Below are positions 45,769 to 54,671 of a stretch of 64,000 nucleotides of DNA, piece by piece (within the stretch, counting starts at the first letter, position 1; every line of letters starts with the position of its first letter). The translations under genes were made by a program, and so were the position numbers. Below the pieces are notes generated by a model. It had not been told where the DNA came from. It searched no databases and was given only the letters and a program-made list of their open reading frames with translations. This stretch comes from Methylophaga sp. (GTDB lineage Bacteria; Pseudomonadota; Gammaproteobacteria; Nitrosococcales; Methylophagaceae): positions 124,001-188,000 of the forward strand of contig PAJP01000021.1 in assembly GCA_002706095.1 (NCBI GenBank), given 5' to 3'.

Positions 45769-47856
45769 TTATCGACCAATATTGGCCACTATTCTTATTT
45801 GTTTATCGTCCGGTATTTCGTTGTAGGACAATACATTCAATCCGGGAATAGAGTGGCGAATAAAGCGAGAAATCCAACTTCTCAAACCTGCTTGAACAAC
45901 AAGAATGGCTGCATCACCTGTCATTTCCTGTCTTTGTGTCGCTTCTTGCAAGTTCTTGTGCATATTTTCTGCCAGACCTGGTTCCAGACTGGCTCCACCT
46001 TCACCGGATGCCTGTAAAGTTTTTAGCAATATCTGTTCCAGTTCTGGATCCAGTGTGATGATAGGAAGGTCAGTGCGTGTACCATTAATATGCTGAATGA
46101 TGGAATGACTGAGCGACATGCGGGTTGCTGCCGTGATCGCTTCCGGATCGGGATTACGGGCGGCCTGCTCTGATATGGATTCAGTAATGGTACGTATATC
46201 ACGCACAGGAATATTCTCTTCCAGCAAATTCTGCAGAACCTTCTGTACCGTGCCAAGTGGTACCGTATCTGGCACCAGCCCCTCAACCAGCTTAGGCGCA
46301 GACTTGGCCAGGTTATCAAGTAAATGTTGAACCTCTTCACGACCAAGCAGATCGTGAGCATGATTGTTGAGAATCTTACTCAGATGGGTTGCAATGACCG
46401 TATCTACATCTACCACGGTATAACCTTGTGCTTGTGCATATTCACGCTGCCCAGTTTCAATCCAGATAGCATCTAACCCAAAAGCTGGATCTTGCGTTTT
46501 GATGCCTTCCAGATCGCCAAAAACCTGTCCAGGATTAATGGCTAACATTCTGTCGGGATAAACTTCAGCTTCGCCAAAGGTCACACCAAACAGAGTGATT
46601 TGATAGGCCGTTGGTGCCAGATCAAGATTGTCTCGAATATGCACGGGAGGGATTAAAAAGCCCATTTCCTGTGATATTTTCTTACGTATCCCTTTGATTC
46701 TATTCATTAACTGCCCACCCTGAGATTTATCTACCAGAGGAATCAGACGGTATCCGACTTCCAGGCCGATTGGATCCACAGGGCTAAGATCGTCCCAACT
46801 TAATTCACGCTGTTCTCTTGCAGCTTCTGAAGTGGGCTGTTGTGCTGCTGCTAATTCATTTTCCGTGGCAACTTTTTGACGCTTATGAATCAGGAATGCA
46901 CAGGTGCCACCAATAGCAGCTAGAATCAGGAAAGGGATATTAGGCATGCCTGGAATCAAGCCTAATCCACCGATAATGGTTGAGGTGACAGCCAGTGTTT
47001 TGGGATCGCTCAGCAACTGACTAACAATCTGCTGTCCCATATCCTGCTCTTTTGTTGAGCGTGTAATCAGCAGGCCTGCTGCTGAGGCTAATAAAAGTGA
47101 AGGTAACTGAGCGACCAAGCCATCACCAATGGTTAACAGCGTGTAGTTTTGTGCTGCTTGAGAAAAACTTAAATCATGTTGGGCAACGCCAATAATAAAA
47201 CCACCGATAATGTTGATAAACAGAATCAATATCCCGGCTACCGCATCACCCCGAACAAATTTACTGGCACCATCCATAGAACCGTAAAAGTCTGATTCCT
47301 GCATGATTTCTTCACGACGACGACGCGCTTCATCTTGATCGATAAGGCCGGCATTGAGATCGGCATCTATAGCCATCTGTTTACCGGGCATGGAGTCCAA
47401 GGTAAACCGAGCACTGACTTCAGCAATACGGGTGGCACCTTTGGTGACAACGACAAAGTTGATAATAACCAGGATGGCAAAGACCACAAAACCCACAGCA
47501 TAGTTACCGCCAATAACAAACTCACCGAAGGCTTCAATAACGTTTCCTGCAGCAGCAGCACCGGTATGGCCTTCCATCAAAATAATACGGGTTGAAGCCA
47601 CATTTAAGGCGAGCCTGAGTAAGGTCGCTATCAACAAAATACTTGGGAAGGCTGCAAAATGCAGCGGTTTTAGCATGTAAATACTGGCTAATACGATCAC
47701 CAGTGATAAAGCAATATTAAAAGTGAAGAGCATGTCCAGCATAAACGCTGGTAAAGGCAGAATCACCATGGCCAGCAATGCCACCAGAAGCATTGGTGTG
47801 GCTAATTGACCGTTTACGACTGATTTAAAACGGGCCGCCAGTACATTATTTTCCAT
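45769..47856 (-). CDS. flhA: Flagellar export gate protein FlhA
   Basis: The large subunit of the flagellar type III export gate. The N-terminal half has about eight membrane helices and the FHIPEP signature around MPGKQMAIDADLNAGLIDQD (about 152-171); the C-terminal cytoplasmic half docks chaperone-substrate complexes. Length 695 is normal (E. coli 692). It starts six bp after the flhB stop. Confidence 0.97.
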   Translation of the reverse strand: MENNVLAARFKSVVNGQLATPMLLVALLAMVILPLPAFMLDMLFTFNIALSLVIVLASIYMLKPLHFAAFPSILLIATLLRLALNVASTRIILMEGHTGAAAAGNVIEAFGEFVIGGNYAVGFVVFAILVIINFVVVTKGATRIAEVSARFTLDSMPGKQMAIDADLNAGLIDQDEARRRREEIMQESDFYGSMDGASKFVRGDAVAGILILFINIIGGFIIGVAQHDLSFSQAAQNYTLLTIGDGLVAQLPSLLLASAAGLLITRSTKEQDMGQQIVSQLLSDPKTLAVTSTIIGGLGLIPGMPNIPFLILAAIGGTCAFLIHKRQKVATENELAAAQQPTSEAAREQRELSWDDLSPVDPIGLEVGYRLIPLVDKSQGGQLMNRIKGIRKKISQEMGFLIPPVHIRDNLDLAPTAYQITLFGVTFGEAEVYPDRMLAINPGQVFGDLEGIKTQDPAFGLDAIWIETGQREYAQAQGYTVVDVDTVIATHLSKILNNHAHDLLGREEVQHLLDNLAKSAPKLVEGLVPDTVPLGTVQKVLQNLLEENIPVRDIRTITESISEQAARNPDPEAITAATRMSLSHSIIQHINGTRTDLPIITLDPELEQILLKTLQASGEGGASLEPGLAENMHKNLQEATQRQEMTGDAAILVVQAGLRSWISRFIRHSIPGLNVLSYNEIPDDKQIRIVANIGR

Positions 47857-47862
47857 CTAACA

Positions 47863-48996
47863 TTAATCTCGTCTGTATTCATCCGGTATGGGCAAATCTT
47901 CTGGATTCAGATGCGGTTTGTTACCACCTTGTTTACGGTAGCGCCGCAACTGGAATACAAAAGCCAGTACTTGAGCTACTGCAATATATAGACCAGATGG
48001 GATCTCTTCGCCGATTTCTGTTGAGTAATAAACAGCACGAGTCAGAGGAGGGGCGGCTAAAATAGGTACATCGTTATTCTCTGCGACCAAACGGATTTGT
48101 TGTGAAATTAAATCAGCGCCTTTAGCAACAACAATTGGAGCACCAGATCGAGATTGGTCATAACGCATTGCCACAGCATAGTGAGTTGGGTTGGTGATAA
48201 CCACATCAGCGGAAGGAATATCCTGCATCATTCGCTGTTGAGACATTTGAATTTGCATACGTCTGATTCGGCCCTTGACCTCAGGGTTACCATCCGTCTG
48301 TTTCATTTCATCTTTGACTTCTTGCTTTGTCATCCGCAATTGTCGGCTGTGATTCCATAGCTGGAAAGGCACATCAATTAATGCAATTAAGATCAGACTC
48401 GCGGTAATTGCCAGAAATACCCACAAGGTCAAATACGCTAAATCTGTCATGGCAACGTTCACTTCCTGAGTGCCAAGCGTCAATAATTGGTCACGTATTC
48501 CCCATAAGATAACCGTCGATATCGCACCGATAAGAATAAATTTCCCTAAGGCTTTACCCAACTCAACCAGACCTTGTGGCCCAAAAACACGTTTAAGCCC
48601 TTTGATAGGATCCATTTTTTCTGGCTTGAATGCCATGGCTTGTGTAGAGAAATTCCAGCCACCAATTAAGGCCGGAGCAGCCAAAGCAGCAATGACGGTA
48701 ACAGCGAGAAACAGACCTAAATCAAATGAGATGATTTCGATCATGTGAATGAAGTGATGCACCATCGCCATAGGATCAAACAGTTCTTTACGACTCAATA
48801 CCAGTGACTCATTCATCACAGCAGCCATATCCTCAATCAGGCTACTACCCATGATGAATAAGGCGATGGCACTAGCAATCAGGACCAAGACAGTTGTTAA
48901 TTCTTTTGAACGAGGTACTTGGCCTTTTTGCCGGGCGTCTTCTAAACGCTTACCCGTAGGCTGTTCTGTTTTTTCTTGTCCGGTTTGCTCAGCCAT
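47863..48996 (-). CDS. flhB: Flagellar export switch protein FlhB
   Basis: A membrane component of the export gate that changes substrate class when the hook is complete. Four membrane helices lie between about 30 and 210, and the cytoplasmic domain has the self-cleavage motif NPTH at 269-272, at the same position as in E. coli. The following AVAMRYD...APIVVAKG segment resembles the separate stub protein at 32048-32341. The start overlaps fliR by eight bases. Confidence 0.97.
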   Translation of the reverse strand: MAEQTGQEKTEQPTGKRLEDARQKGQVPRSKELTTVLVLIASAIALFIMGSSLIEDMAAVMNESLVLSRKELFDPMAMVHHFIHMIEIISFDLGLFLAVTVIAALAAPALIGGWNFSTQAMAFKPEKMDPIKGLKRVFGPQGLVELGKALGKFILIGAISTVILWGIRDQLLTLGTQEVNVAMTDLAYLTLWVFLAITASLILIALIDVPFQLWNHSRQLRMTKQEVKDEMKQTDGNPEVKGRIRRMQIQMSQQRMMQDIPSADVVITNPTHYAVAMRYDQSRSGAPIVVAKGADLISQQIRLVAENNDVPILAAPPLTRAVYYSTEIGEEIPSGLYIAVAQVLAFVFQLRRYRKQGGNKPHLNPEDLPIPDEYRRD

Positions 48997-49771
48997 CCTG
49001 AACCACCATAAGCCTTGTCAATTGCAGTATATGATCCGTCATGTCCATTAAGTGATCGGCCACTAAAGGGAGCGTGACAAACATAATGATAAAACCCATC
49101 ACAATGGTCATCGGAAAACCGATAGAAAATGGACTGATCTGAGGAGCCGCTCGCGATAAGATGCCAAACGCCAGATTCACCATCATGATAGAACCTATGG
49201 CAGGTAGAGCAATAATTACGCCAGCAGCGAACATCCAACTCGCTTGTGCCACAACATCACGAAGATCAGTAGGTGTTAGACCGCTACTGGATATGGGCAT
49301 GGTGACAAAACTTTCTGATAACACCTTTATCAGAATCAAATGACCATCTACCGTGATGAATAACAAAGTTATGAAAATAAGATAAAACTGACTTATTACA
49401 GGGACTAATACGCCATTTTGAGGGTCCACCATGGAAGCAAACCCCAACCCCATCTGCATGGCAATGATTTGCCCAGCCACAATAAAGGCGTTAAAAAGGA
49501 GTTGCAGCATAAACCCCATGCAGGCCCCAATCAGGATCTGTTGAGCAATGATCAAAAAACCTTCCATACTCAACGGTTCGACGGTAGGCACATTCGCAGG
49601 AATATTGGGAACCAGTACGATACTAATGGCTAAAGCGATGATGATGCGGGTGCGCGCGCTCAGAAAATTACTACTAAAAATGGGAGCGACCATAATCATG
49701 GCTGCAATACGGATAAAGGGCCACATGTATTGCCCTAACACGCCAGTAATCTCAGCGGTGCTGATTTCCAT
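48989..49771 (-). CDS. fliR: Flagellar export gate protein FliR
   Basis: Forms the core of the export gate with FliP and FliQ. The 260-residue protein is almost all membrane helix, starting MEISTAEITGVLGQYMWPF. IDPQNG-like and GLGFASMVDPQNG (about 105-117) are typical family blocks. It follows fliQ by two bp and overlaps flhB by eight. Confidence 0.95.
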   Translation of the reverse strand: MEISTAEITGVLGQYMWPFIRIAAMIMVAPIFSSNFLSARTRIIIALAISIVLVPNIPANVPTVEPLSMEGFLIIAQQILIGACMGFMLQLLFNAFIVAGQIIAMQMGLGFASMVDPQNGVLVPVISQFYLIFITLLFITVDGHLILIKVLSESFVTMPISSSGLTPTDLRDVVAQASWMFAAGVIIALPAIGSIMMVNLAFGILSRAAPQISPFSIGFPMTIVMGFIIMFVTLPLVADHLMDMTDHILQLTRLMVVQDG

Positions 49772-49773
49772 AG

Positions 49774-50043
49774 TTAACCGATGAGAAATGGTATTTCTTC
49801 ATACAAGCGACGAGTAAAACCCAGCACCATTTCCAACATCCAAGGCCCTGCCATCACTAAAACCAATAGCGTGATAAATAGTTTCGGAATAAAACTTAAG
49901 GTTTGTTCGTTGATCGATGTCGCCGCCTGAAACATGCTCACCAATAAGCCAATCAGCAGAGCGGGAAGCAAGATGGCAGCAATCAAAATCGAAATGATCT
50001 GTAGGGTTTGCTGCATAACGGTGAGGACAGTTTCTGGCGTCAT
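49774..50043 (-). CDS. fliQ: Flagellar export gate protein FliQ
   Basis: An 89-residue protein with two membrane helices, starting MTPETVLTVMQQTLQIISIL, and a conserved middle (SMFQAATSINEQTLSFIPK). The ATG at 50043 lies two bp after the fliP stop. A longer frame to 50091 would overlap fliP and lacks family residues. It belongs to the FliPQR export gate. Confidence 0.95.
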   Translation of the reverse strand: MTPETVLTVMQQTLQIISILIAAILLPALLIGLLVSMFQAATSINEQTLSFIPKLFITLLVLVMAGPWMLEMVLGFTRRLYEEIPFLIG

Positions 50044-50045
50044 AA

Positions 50046-50780
50046 TTACACGTAAAAACTCGAAGCTAAGGTACCCATGAGCAAGGCCCAACCATCAATC
50101 AAAACAAACAACATTAATTTGAAAGGCAGGGAAATCAGCATAGGCGAAAGCATCATCATACCCATGGCCATCAAGACACTGGCTACGACAAGGTCGATGA
50201 TTAAAAAAGGGATAAAAATCAAAAAGCCGATTTGGAAAGCCGTTTTTAATTCACTGGTGACAAATGAAGGTAGTAATAAGCTATACGGAATGTCTTGTGG
50301 TGTTTGCATCTCTTCATAGCCACCAATAGAGGCAAACAAAGCAATATCACTTTCCCGTGTTTGAGCAAGCATAAATTCTTTAAACGGCTGTCCAGTTTGT
50401 TCAATAGCTTGGGTAAACTCAATATCACCATTCATATACGGCACAACACCCGCATTGTAGGCATTATTGAATACCGGATGCATAATAAAAATAGTCAGAA
50501 ATAATGCCAGACCAATTAATACTTGATTCGAGGGGGTGGACTGCACACCAATCGCCTGACGTAAAATCGACAATACGATAATTATGCGAGTGAAGGAGGT
50601 CATCATCATTAATGCCGCAGGCAATAATGTGAGTAAAGTCATTAACGCCAGAATTTGCAGGGTGACACTATAACTTTGTCCACCTTCACCATCCGTCACT
50701 GTTACGGCTGGAATTCCCGGCTCAGCGAGACTGACTAATGGAAATGTCAGTAAGAATAAACTGAGAAGCAGGCGAATCAT
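50046..50780 (-). CDS. fliP: Flagellar export gate protein FliP
   Basis: The FliP protomers form the export pore. The 244 residues have a cleavable signal peptide ([19 protein letters not shown], about 1-19), as FliP usually does, and four membrane segments. [16 protein letters not shown] and [20 protein letters not shown] are family signatures. The start overlaps fliO by four bases (ATGA). Confidence 0.97.
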   Translation of the reverse strand: MIRLLLSLFLLTFPLVSLAEPGIPAVTVTDGEGGQSYSVTLQILALMTLLTLLPAALMMMTSFTRIIIVLSILRQAIGVQSTPSNQVLIGLALFLTIFIMHPVFNNAYNAGVVPYMNGDIEFTQAIEQTGQPFKEFMLAQTRESDIALFASIGGYEEMQTPQDIPYSLLLPSFVTSELKTAFQIGFLIFIPFLIIDLVVASVLMAMGMMMLSPMLISLPFKLMLFVLIDGWALLMGTLASSFYV

Positions 50781-51199
50781 GCGTCACCTCGCTGCATAAA
50801 CTGACGGAGTTTATTGGCGAACTCATTCGGTGTTGAGGATTCCGCCTCGCTTAATGGCGTTTCTAGTTTGTGTAAGGTATTGATTTGTTGTGCGGTAACG
50901 CCTAAAAGCAATTGCTCTTCACCTACCTGAACCAGAACTAATCGTTCTCTGGTGCCTAATGCAATGCCAGCAATGACTTTAAGTTTTCCATTGGCAGCAG
51001 TATGAAAACGGTTGGTGCGTTTCAATAACCAAGCCACTGCCACGATACAAGCTAAAACAAGAGCTAAGCCCAATATCGTTTGCAATAAGTTGACTGCTGA
51101 CAGGGGCGACTGGTTGAGCGTATGCGCGCCCGATTCAGCTGCAGCAAAAACGGGGGCGGAGACAAAAATACTTGTTAACAGGCACCATGCGTTTTTCAT
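50777..51199 (-). CDS. fliO: Flagellar export accessory protein FliO
   Basis: FliO helps assemble the FliP ring. The 140-residue protein has an N-terminal signal-like segment, a membrane helix ([20 protein letters not shown], about 38-57) and a cytoplasmic domain with [20 protein letters not shown]. FliO is poorly conserved, but this core and the position fit. It overlaps fliN by one base. Confidence 0.93.
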   Translation of the reverse strand: MKNAWCLLTSIFVSAPVFAAAESGAHTLNQSPLSAVNLLQTILGLALVLACIVAVAWLLKRTNRFHTAANGKLKVIAGIALGTRERLVLVQVGEEQLLLGVTAQQINTLHKLETPLSEAESSTPNEFANKLRQFMQRGDA

Positions 51200-51657
51200 T
51201 AGCGTAGTTTCTTGATGCGTTCTGAAGTACTGATGATGTCGGTCAGTCGAATACCAAATTTATCATTGACCACCACGACCTCACCGTGGGCGATAAGGGT
51301 ATCGTTAACAAGCACGTCCATAGGTTCACCAGCTAATCTGTCGAGTTCAACCACAGACCCCTGACTTAATTGAAGCAGGTTGCGAATACTGATTCTGGTA
51401 CGGCCGATTTCCATTGATATCGTGACCGGAATATCCATCACCATATCCAGATCAACATCCGATTTTGGTTTGCCTTCATCATCCAGCTTGGCAACCGGAG
51501 CTGGATTAGCTTGTTGTGTGGATTCTGATGCTGCTTGTTCTTCTAAAGCGGCTGCCCAGGGATCTTCTTCTGTTTCAGCTGCATCACCTTGTTGTTCCAG
51601 TGCAGCCGCCCATTCGTCAGCCAGCGCCTGATCTTGTGTTTGGGTGTCTTCACTCAT
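51199..51657 (-). CDS. fliN: Flagellar switch protein FliN
   Basis: The C-ring component that binds CheY-P and export cargo. The C-terminal SpoA domain (about 70-150) has DIPVTISMEIGRTRISIRNL and the end RLTDIISTSERIKKLR. The N-terminal extension holds two similar units (DEWAAALEQQGD, about 14-25, and DPWAAALEEQAA, about 32-43), so the protein (152 residues) is somewhat longer than E. coli FliN (137). The start overlaps fliM by four bases. Confidence 0.95.
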   Translation of the reverse strand: MSEDTQTQDQALADEWAAALEQQGDAAETEEDPWAAALEEQAASESTQQANPAPVAKLDDEGKPKSDVDLDMVMDIPVTISMEIGRTRISIRNLLQLSQGSVVELDRLAGEPMDVLVNDTLIAHGEVVVVNDKFGIRLTDIISTSERIKKLR

Positions 51658-52676
51658 AGCTTTTTACCTTTTTTCAGGTGGATTGTAGAATTCGTATCAT
51701 GAGGATGTTCAATAATCTCCATGATTTTTAACGCTGTTTTTTCATGATGCTCACCAAATGTGGAACGAAACATGGGGATATCTTCAACCATGGTCGTCAC
51801 ATGTTTGGGCATCTCAATCGGGATGATATCCCCTGGTTTTAACTTCAATATTTGTCCAAGCGATAATGTCGCTTGAGATAAGTTTGCCCAAAGTTCTACA
51901 TCGGCGAGCATGATCTCTTCGCGCATGGATTTTTCCCAGCGCCCATCATCCATGCTGCGATCACTTTGTAAACCGGTATCCAGTAATTCCCGAATAGGTT
52001 CCAACATGGAGTAGGGAAAAGTAATGTGTATATCGCCACTGCCACCATCTAAATCCACATGGAAAGTAGAGATGACCACGACCTCACTCGGGCTGACAAT
52101 ATTGGCAAATTGTGGGTTCACTTCGTGGTTAACAAACTCAAATTCAACCGGCATGACGGGTGACCAGGCTTCTGTCAGATCTTTAAAGCACAGGTTGAGT
52201 ACCATATTGATGACTCGAAGCTCGGTTGAGGTGAACTCTCTACCTTCAATACGAGCCTGAAAGCGTCCATCTCCACCAAAGAAGTTATCCAGAAAGGTGA
52301 ATACCAGTTTAGGTTCAAAAACAATTAACCCTGTGCCTCTCAGAGGATGCAGGTGAATCAGATTGAGGCTGGTGGGCACAAAAAGAGTATGAATGTATTC
52401 AGAAAACTTCATTACCTGAACACCGCCGACAGAGATCTCGGCAGACCGCCGCAGCATATTGAACAGACTAATTCTTAAATAACGACCAAAACGCTCATTA
52501 ATCATTTCCAGGGTCGGCATTCGGCCGCGGATAATACGCTCTTCATTACCGAAGTCGTAGGGACGGGTACCGGCATTGTCACTATTCTCTGACCCATCTG
52601 TTTCAATATCGCCATCGCCCAAGCCATTGAGCAGCGCATCTACTTCATCTTGTGAGAGGATGTCATGAACGGCCAT
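51654..52676 (-). CDS. fliM: Flagellar motor switch protein FliM
   Basis: The C-ring component that binds CheY-P and sets rotation direction. The N-terminal CheY-binding peptide LSQDEVDALLNG (about 7-18) is intact, a middle CheC-like domain follows, and a C-terminal SpoA domain ends the protein. It has 340 residues. It starts two bp after fliL and precedes fliN with a four-base overlap. Confidence 0.97.
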   Translation of the reverse strand: MAVHDILSQDEVDALLNGLGDGDIETDGSENSDNAGTRPYDFGNEERIIRGRMPTLEMINERFGRYLRISLFNMLRRSAEISVGGVQVMKFSEYIHTLFVPTSLNLIHLHPLRGTGLIVFEPKLVFTFLDNFFGGDGRFQARIEGREFTSTELRVINMVLNLCFKDLTEAWSPVMPVEFEFVNHEVNPQFANIVSPSEVVVISTFHVDLDGGSGDIHITFPYSMLEPIRELLDTGLQSDRSMDDGRWEKSMREEIMLADVELWANLSQATLSLGQILKLKPGDIIPIEMPKHVTTMVEDIPMFRSTFGEHHEKTALKIMEIIEHPHDTNSTIHLKKGKKL

Positions 52677-52678
52677 AG

Positions 52679-53173
52679 TTATTGCATGATGAAGCTGGTG
52701 AAGTAGACGGCTTCCAACTGTTCATCAACAGAAGATTCGTTTTTAAGAATCTCATTGATGGTATTCAAGCTGGACTGTTGAAGTGCTTTTGTTCCCTCAA
52801 TAGTTTGTAATTCGTCATAATTTTGACTAAAGAACAGCATATTTAATTCATGTTGAATGGCTGGTAAGTTCAATGTCACAGCATCAATAACATCTTGAGA
52901 ACGCGCTTTTACCTTGAGTTTGATCTGCATATATTTCACTTCCCCTTTGCTTTGTTCAGAGAAGTTGACGATAAAGGGGTCTTCAATCGCGTAGTAGATA
53001 GGTGGCTGTTTGACTTCAGCTTTTTCTTCCTCGGGTTCATCACCGCCACTCATCATGAAAAAGGCAGCCACACCCCCGCCTATCAGTAGTAGAGCGACAA
53101 CGATAATGATGATGAGTTTTTTCTTACCACCTTTGCCTTCAGTAATTTCAATATCTTCGCGTTCTTCTGCCAT
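52679..53173 (-). CDS. fliL: Flagellar basal body protein FliL
   Basis: FliL supports the stator at the inner membrane and is needed for swarming in several species. The 164-residue protein has a cytoplasmic acidic start, one membrane helix (LIIIIVVALLLIGGGVAAFF, about 20-39) and a periplasmic domain with VKYMQIKLKVKARSQ and the end VYFTSFIMQ. It belongs to the same family as the secreted protein just upstream (53222-53635). Confidence 0.95.
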   Translation of the reverse strand: MAEEREDIEITEGKGGKKKLIIIIVVALLLIGGGVAAFFMMSGGDEPEEEKAEVKQPPIYYAIEDPFIVNFSEQSKGEVKYMQIKLKVKARSQDVIDAVTLNLPAIQHELNMLFFSQNYDELQTIEGTKALQQSSLNTINEILKNESSVDEQLEAVYFTSFIMQ

Positions 53174-53221
53174 AATGCTGTTTCCAATTTGTTAATTTCA
53201 AGTTAGCAAGTAATGTGCCGA

Positions 53222-53635
53222 CTATTGGATGATAAAGCTTGTGAAGTAAACTTTTTCGATTTCAGGGTTACCTGTTTCTTGCTCTAAAATGTTTCTCACT
53301 TGTTCTGTGGCTTTTTTATCTAACTCTTCTCGTCCCTGCAGCGTGTTGAGTGATTCATAGGTCTGCTGTGAAAATAATGTTCTGAGTTCATCTTGAATCA
53401 TTGGTAGGTTTAACACTGCATTGTCGAGTGCTTTTTGATCTTTAGCCATCAGAGCAACTTTGATTTGAAGATAACGGGCCCGTTTCTGACTTTGATTCAC
53501 AAAGTTGATTGTAAATGGCTCTTCAATTTTGTAATACACAGAGGGTGTCTTTTCACTCTCATCGTCATCAGCAAATGTTGGTGTCACTAAGGCACAAAAG
53601 AATAATAAAATGATTAGCGACAGCGATTTCTTCAT
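53222..53635 (-). CDS. Second FliL-family protein, secreted rather than anchored
   Basis: A 137-residue FliL-domain protein directly upstream of fliL, 48 bp apart. The periplasmic domain is clearly related to that of fliL: YYKIEEPFTINFVNQSQKR, RYLQIKVALMAKDQK and the end VYFTSFIIQ. But the N-terminus is a cleavable signal peptide ending PTFADDD (about 1-22), where FliL has a membrane anchor. It is the first gene of the 19-kb block and may be a soluble partner or a duplicated copy with a changed role. Confidence 0.9.
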   Translation of the reverse strand: MKKSLSLIILLFFCALVTPTFADDDESEKTPSVYYKIEEPFTINFVNQSQKRARYLQIKVALMAKDQKALDNAVLNLPMIQDELRTLFSQQTYESLNTLQGREELDKKATEQVRNILEQETGNPEIEKVYFTSFIIQ

Positions 53636-53718
53636 TGCTTGATATACTCCATGATTTCTTATGAAAAAGGTTTACACAGAATTATGACAAGCTTAGGCAA
53701 TTGGTTAAAGAGGCAGGC

Positions 53719-54609
53719 ATGAGTAAAACGCAAAAACACCCACATGCTTCTTGGTTCAGCAAAGTCTCTGATGTGATTTTGACGCTGCCACAATATGTGA
53801 TTCCACAGCATGCCTTATCTGTTGTCATGCATGCCTTAACTCGTAGCCAGGTAAAGTGGTTTAAAAATGCATTCATTCGGTTTATTACTTGGAAGTTCAA
53901 CGTCAATCTTAGCGAGGCCGCCGTTTCAGAACGCGCTTATTACGCTAGTTTTAATGCCTTTTTTACTCGTGAGTTGCGAGCAGGTATTCGTCCCATCGCT
54001 GCAGGTGAAGAGGTTATCGTTTCTCCTGTTGATGGTGCGATTAGTCAGCTGGGTCCAATCGTTGAGCAAAGTATTGTGCAAGCGAAAGGACGAAGCTACA
54101 CAGTAGAAGAATTGTTGGGAGGAGATAAGGCCTTGGCAGAGCAGTATCAGCAAGGACAATTTGCCACTATTTATCTCTCGCCGCGTGATTACCATCGTAT
54201 TCACATGCCAATAGCGGGAAAACTGAAGTCCATGCGCTATGTGCCGGGTAAACTATTTTCAGTAAATCCGCGGACGGCGAGAGCCGTGCCGAGACTCTTT
54301 GCTCGAAATGAACGCGTTATCTGTGTGTTCGATACCGACTTTGGCGAGGTGACTCTCGTGCTTGTTGGGGCTATTTTTGTTGGCAGTATGGAAACGGTAT
54401 GGGCAGGTCAGATAACGCCTCCTTACGGTAAAAGCATACAAAACTGGACTTATGAAGGTGATGAAGCGTTGTCATTCGAAAAAGGTCAGGAAATGGGCCG
54501 GTTCAATATGGGCTCGACGGTAGTGATGTTACTACCTGCCGGCATGAAACCATTTAATCAAGCATGGCAGCCAGAGGAAAAAATTCAATTGGGACAGGCG
54601 ATGAACTAA
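53719..54609 (+). CDS. psd: Phosphatidylserine decarboxylase (proenzyme)
   Basis: Psd makes phosphatidylethanolamine from phosphatidylserine at the inner membrane. The proenzyme cuts itself at G265-S266 in NMGSTVVML, forming the pyruvoyl group on the new alpha chain. HMPIAGKLKSMRYVPGKLFS and ETVWAGQI are family blocks. The ATG at 53719, with GAGG five bases upstream, is preferred over a TTG at 53701. The 296-residue length is typical. A strong bidirectional terminator follows. Confidence 0.96.
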   Translation: MSKTQKHPHASWFSKVSDVILTLPQYVIPQHALSVVMHALTRSQVKWFKNAFIRFITWKFNVNLSEAAVSERAYYASFNAFFTRELRAGIRPIAAGEEVIVSPVDGAISQLGPIVEQSIVQAKGRSYTVEELLGGDKALAEQYQQGQFATIYLSPRDYHRIHMPIAGKLKSMRYVPGKLFSVNPRTARAVPRLFARNERVICVFDTDFGEVTLVLVGAIFVGSMETVWAGQITPPYGKSIQNWTYEGDEALSFEKGQEMGRFNMGSTVVMLLPAGMKPFNQAWQPEEKIQLGQAMN

Positions 54610-54628
54610 GTTTGTTTGCTGATGAAAT

Positions 54629-54657
54629 AAAAAAGCCGGCAACTTGCCGGCTTTTTT
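54629..54657. terminator. Bidirectional rho-independent terminator between psd and zwf
   Basis: GCCGGCAA and TTGCCGGC form a strong stem, with AAAAAA on the left and TTTTTT on the right, so both strands have a stem followed by six T. It separates the convergent psd and zwf genes. Confidence 0.95.
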
Positions 54658-54671
54658 GTGAGCGTATCTGC

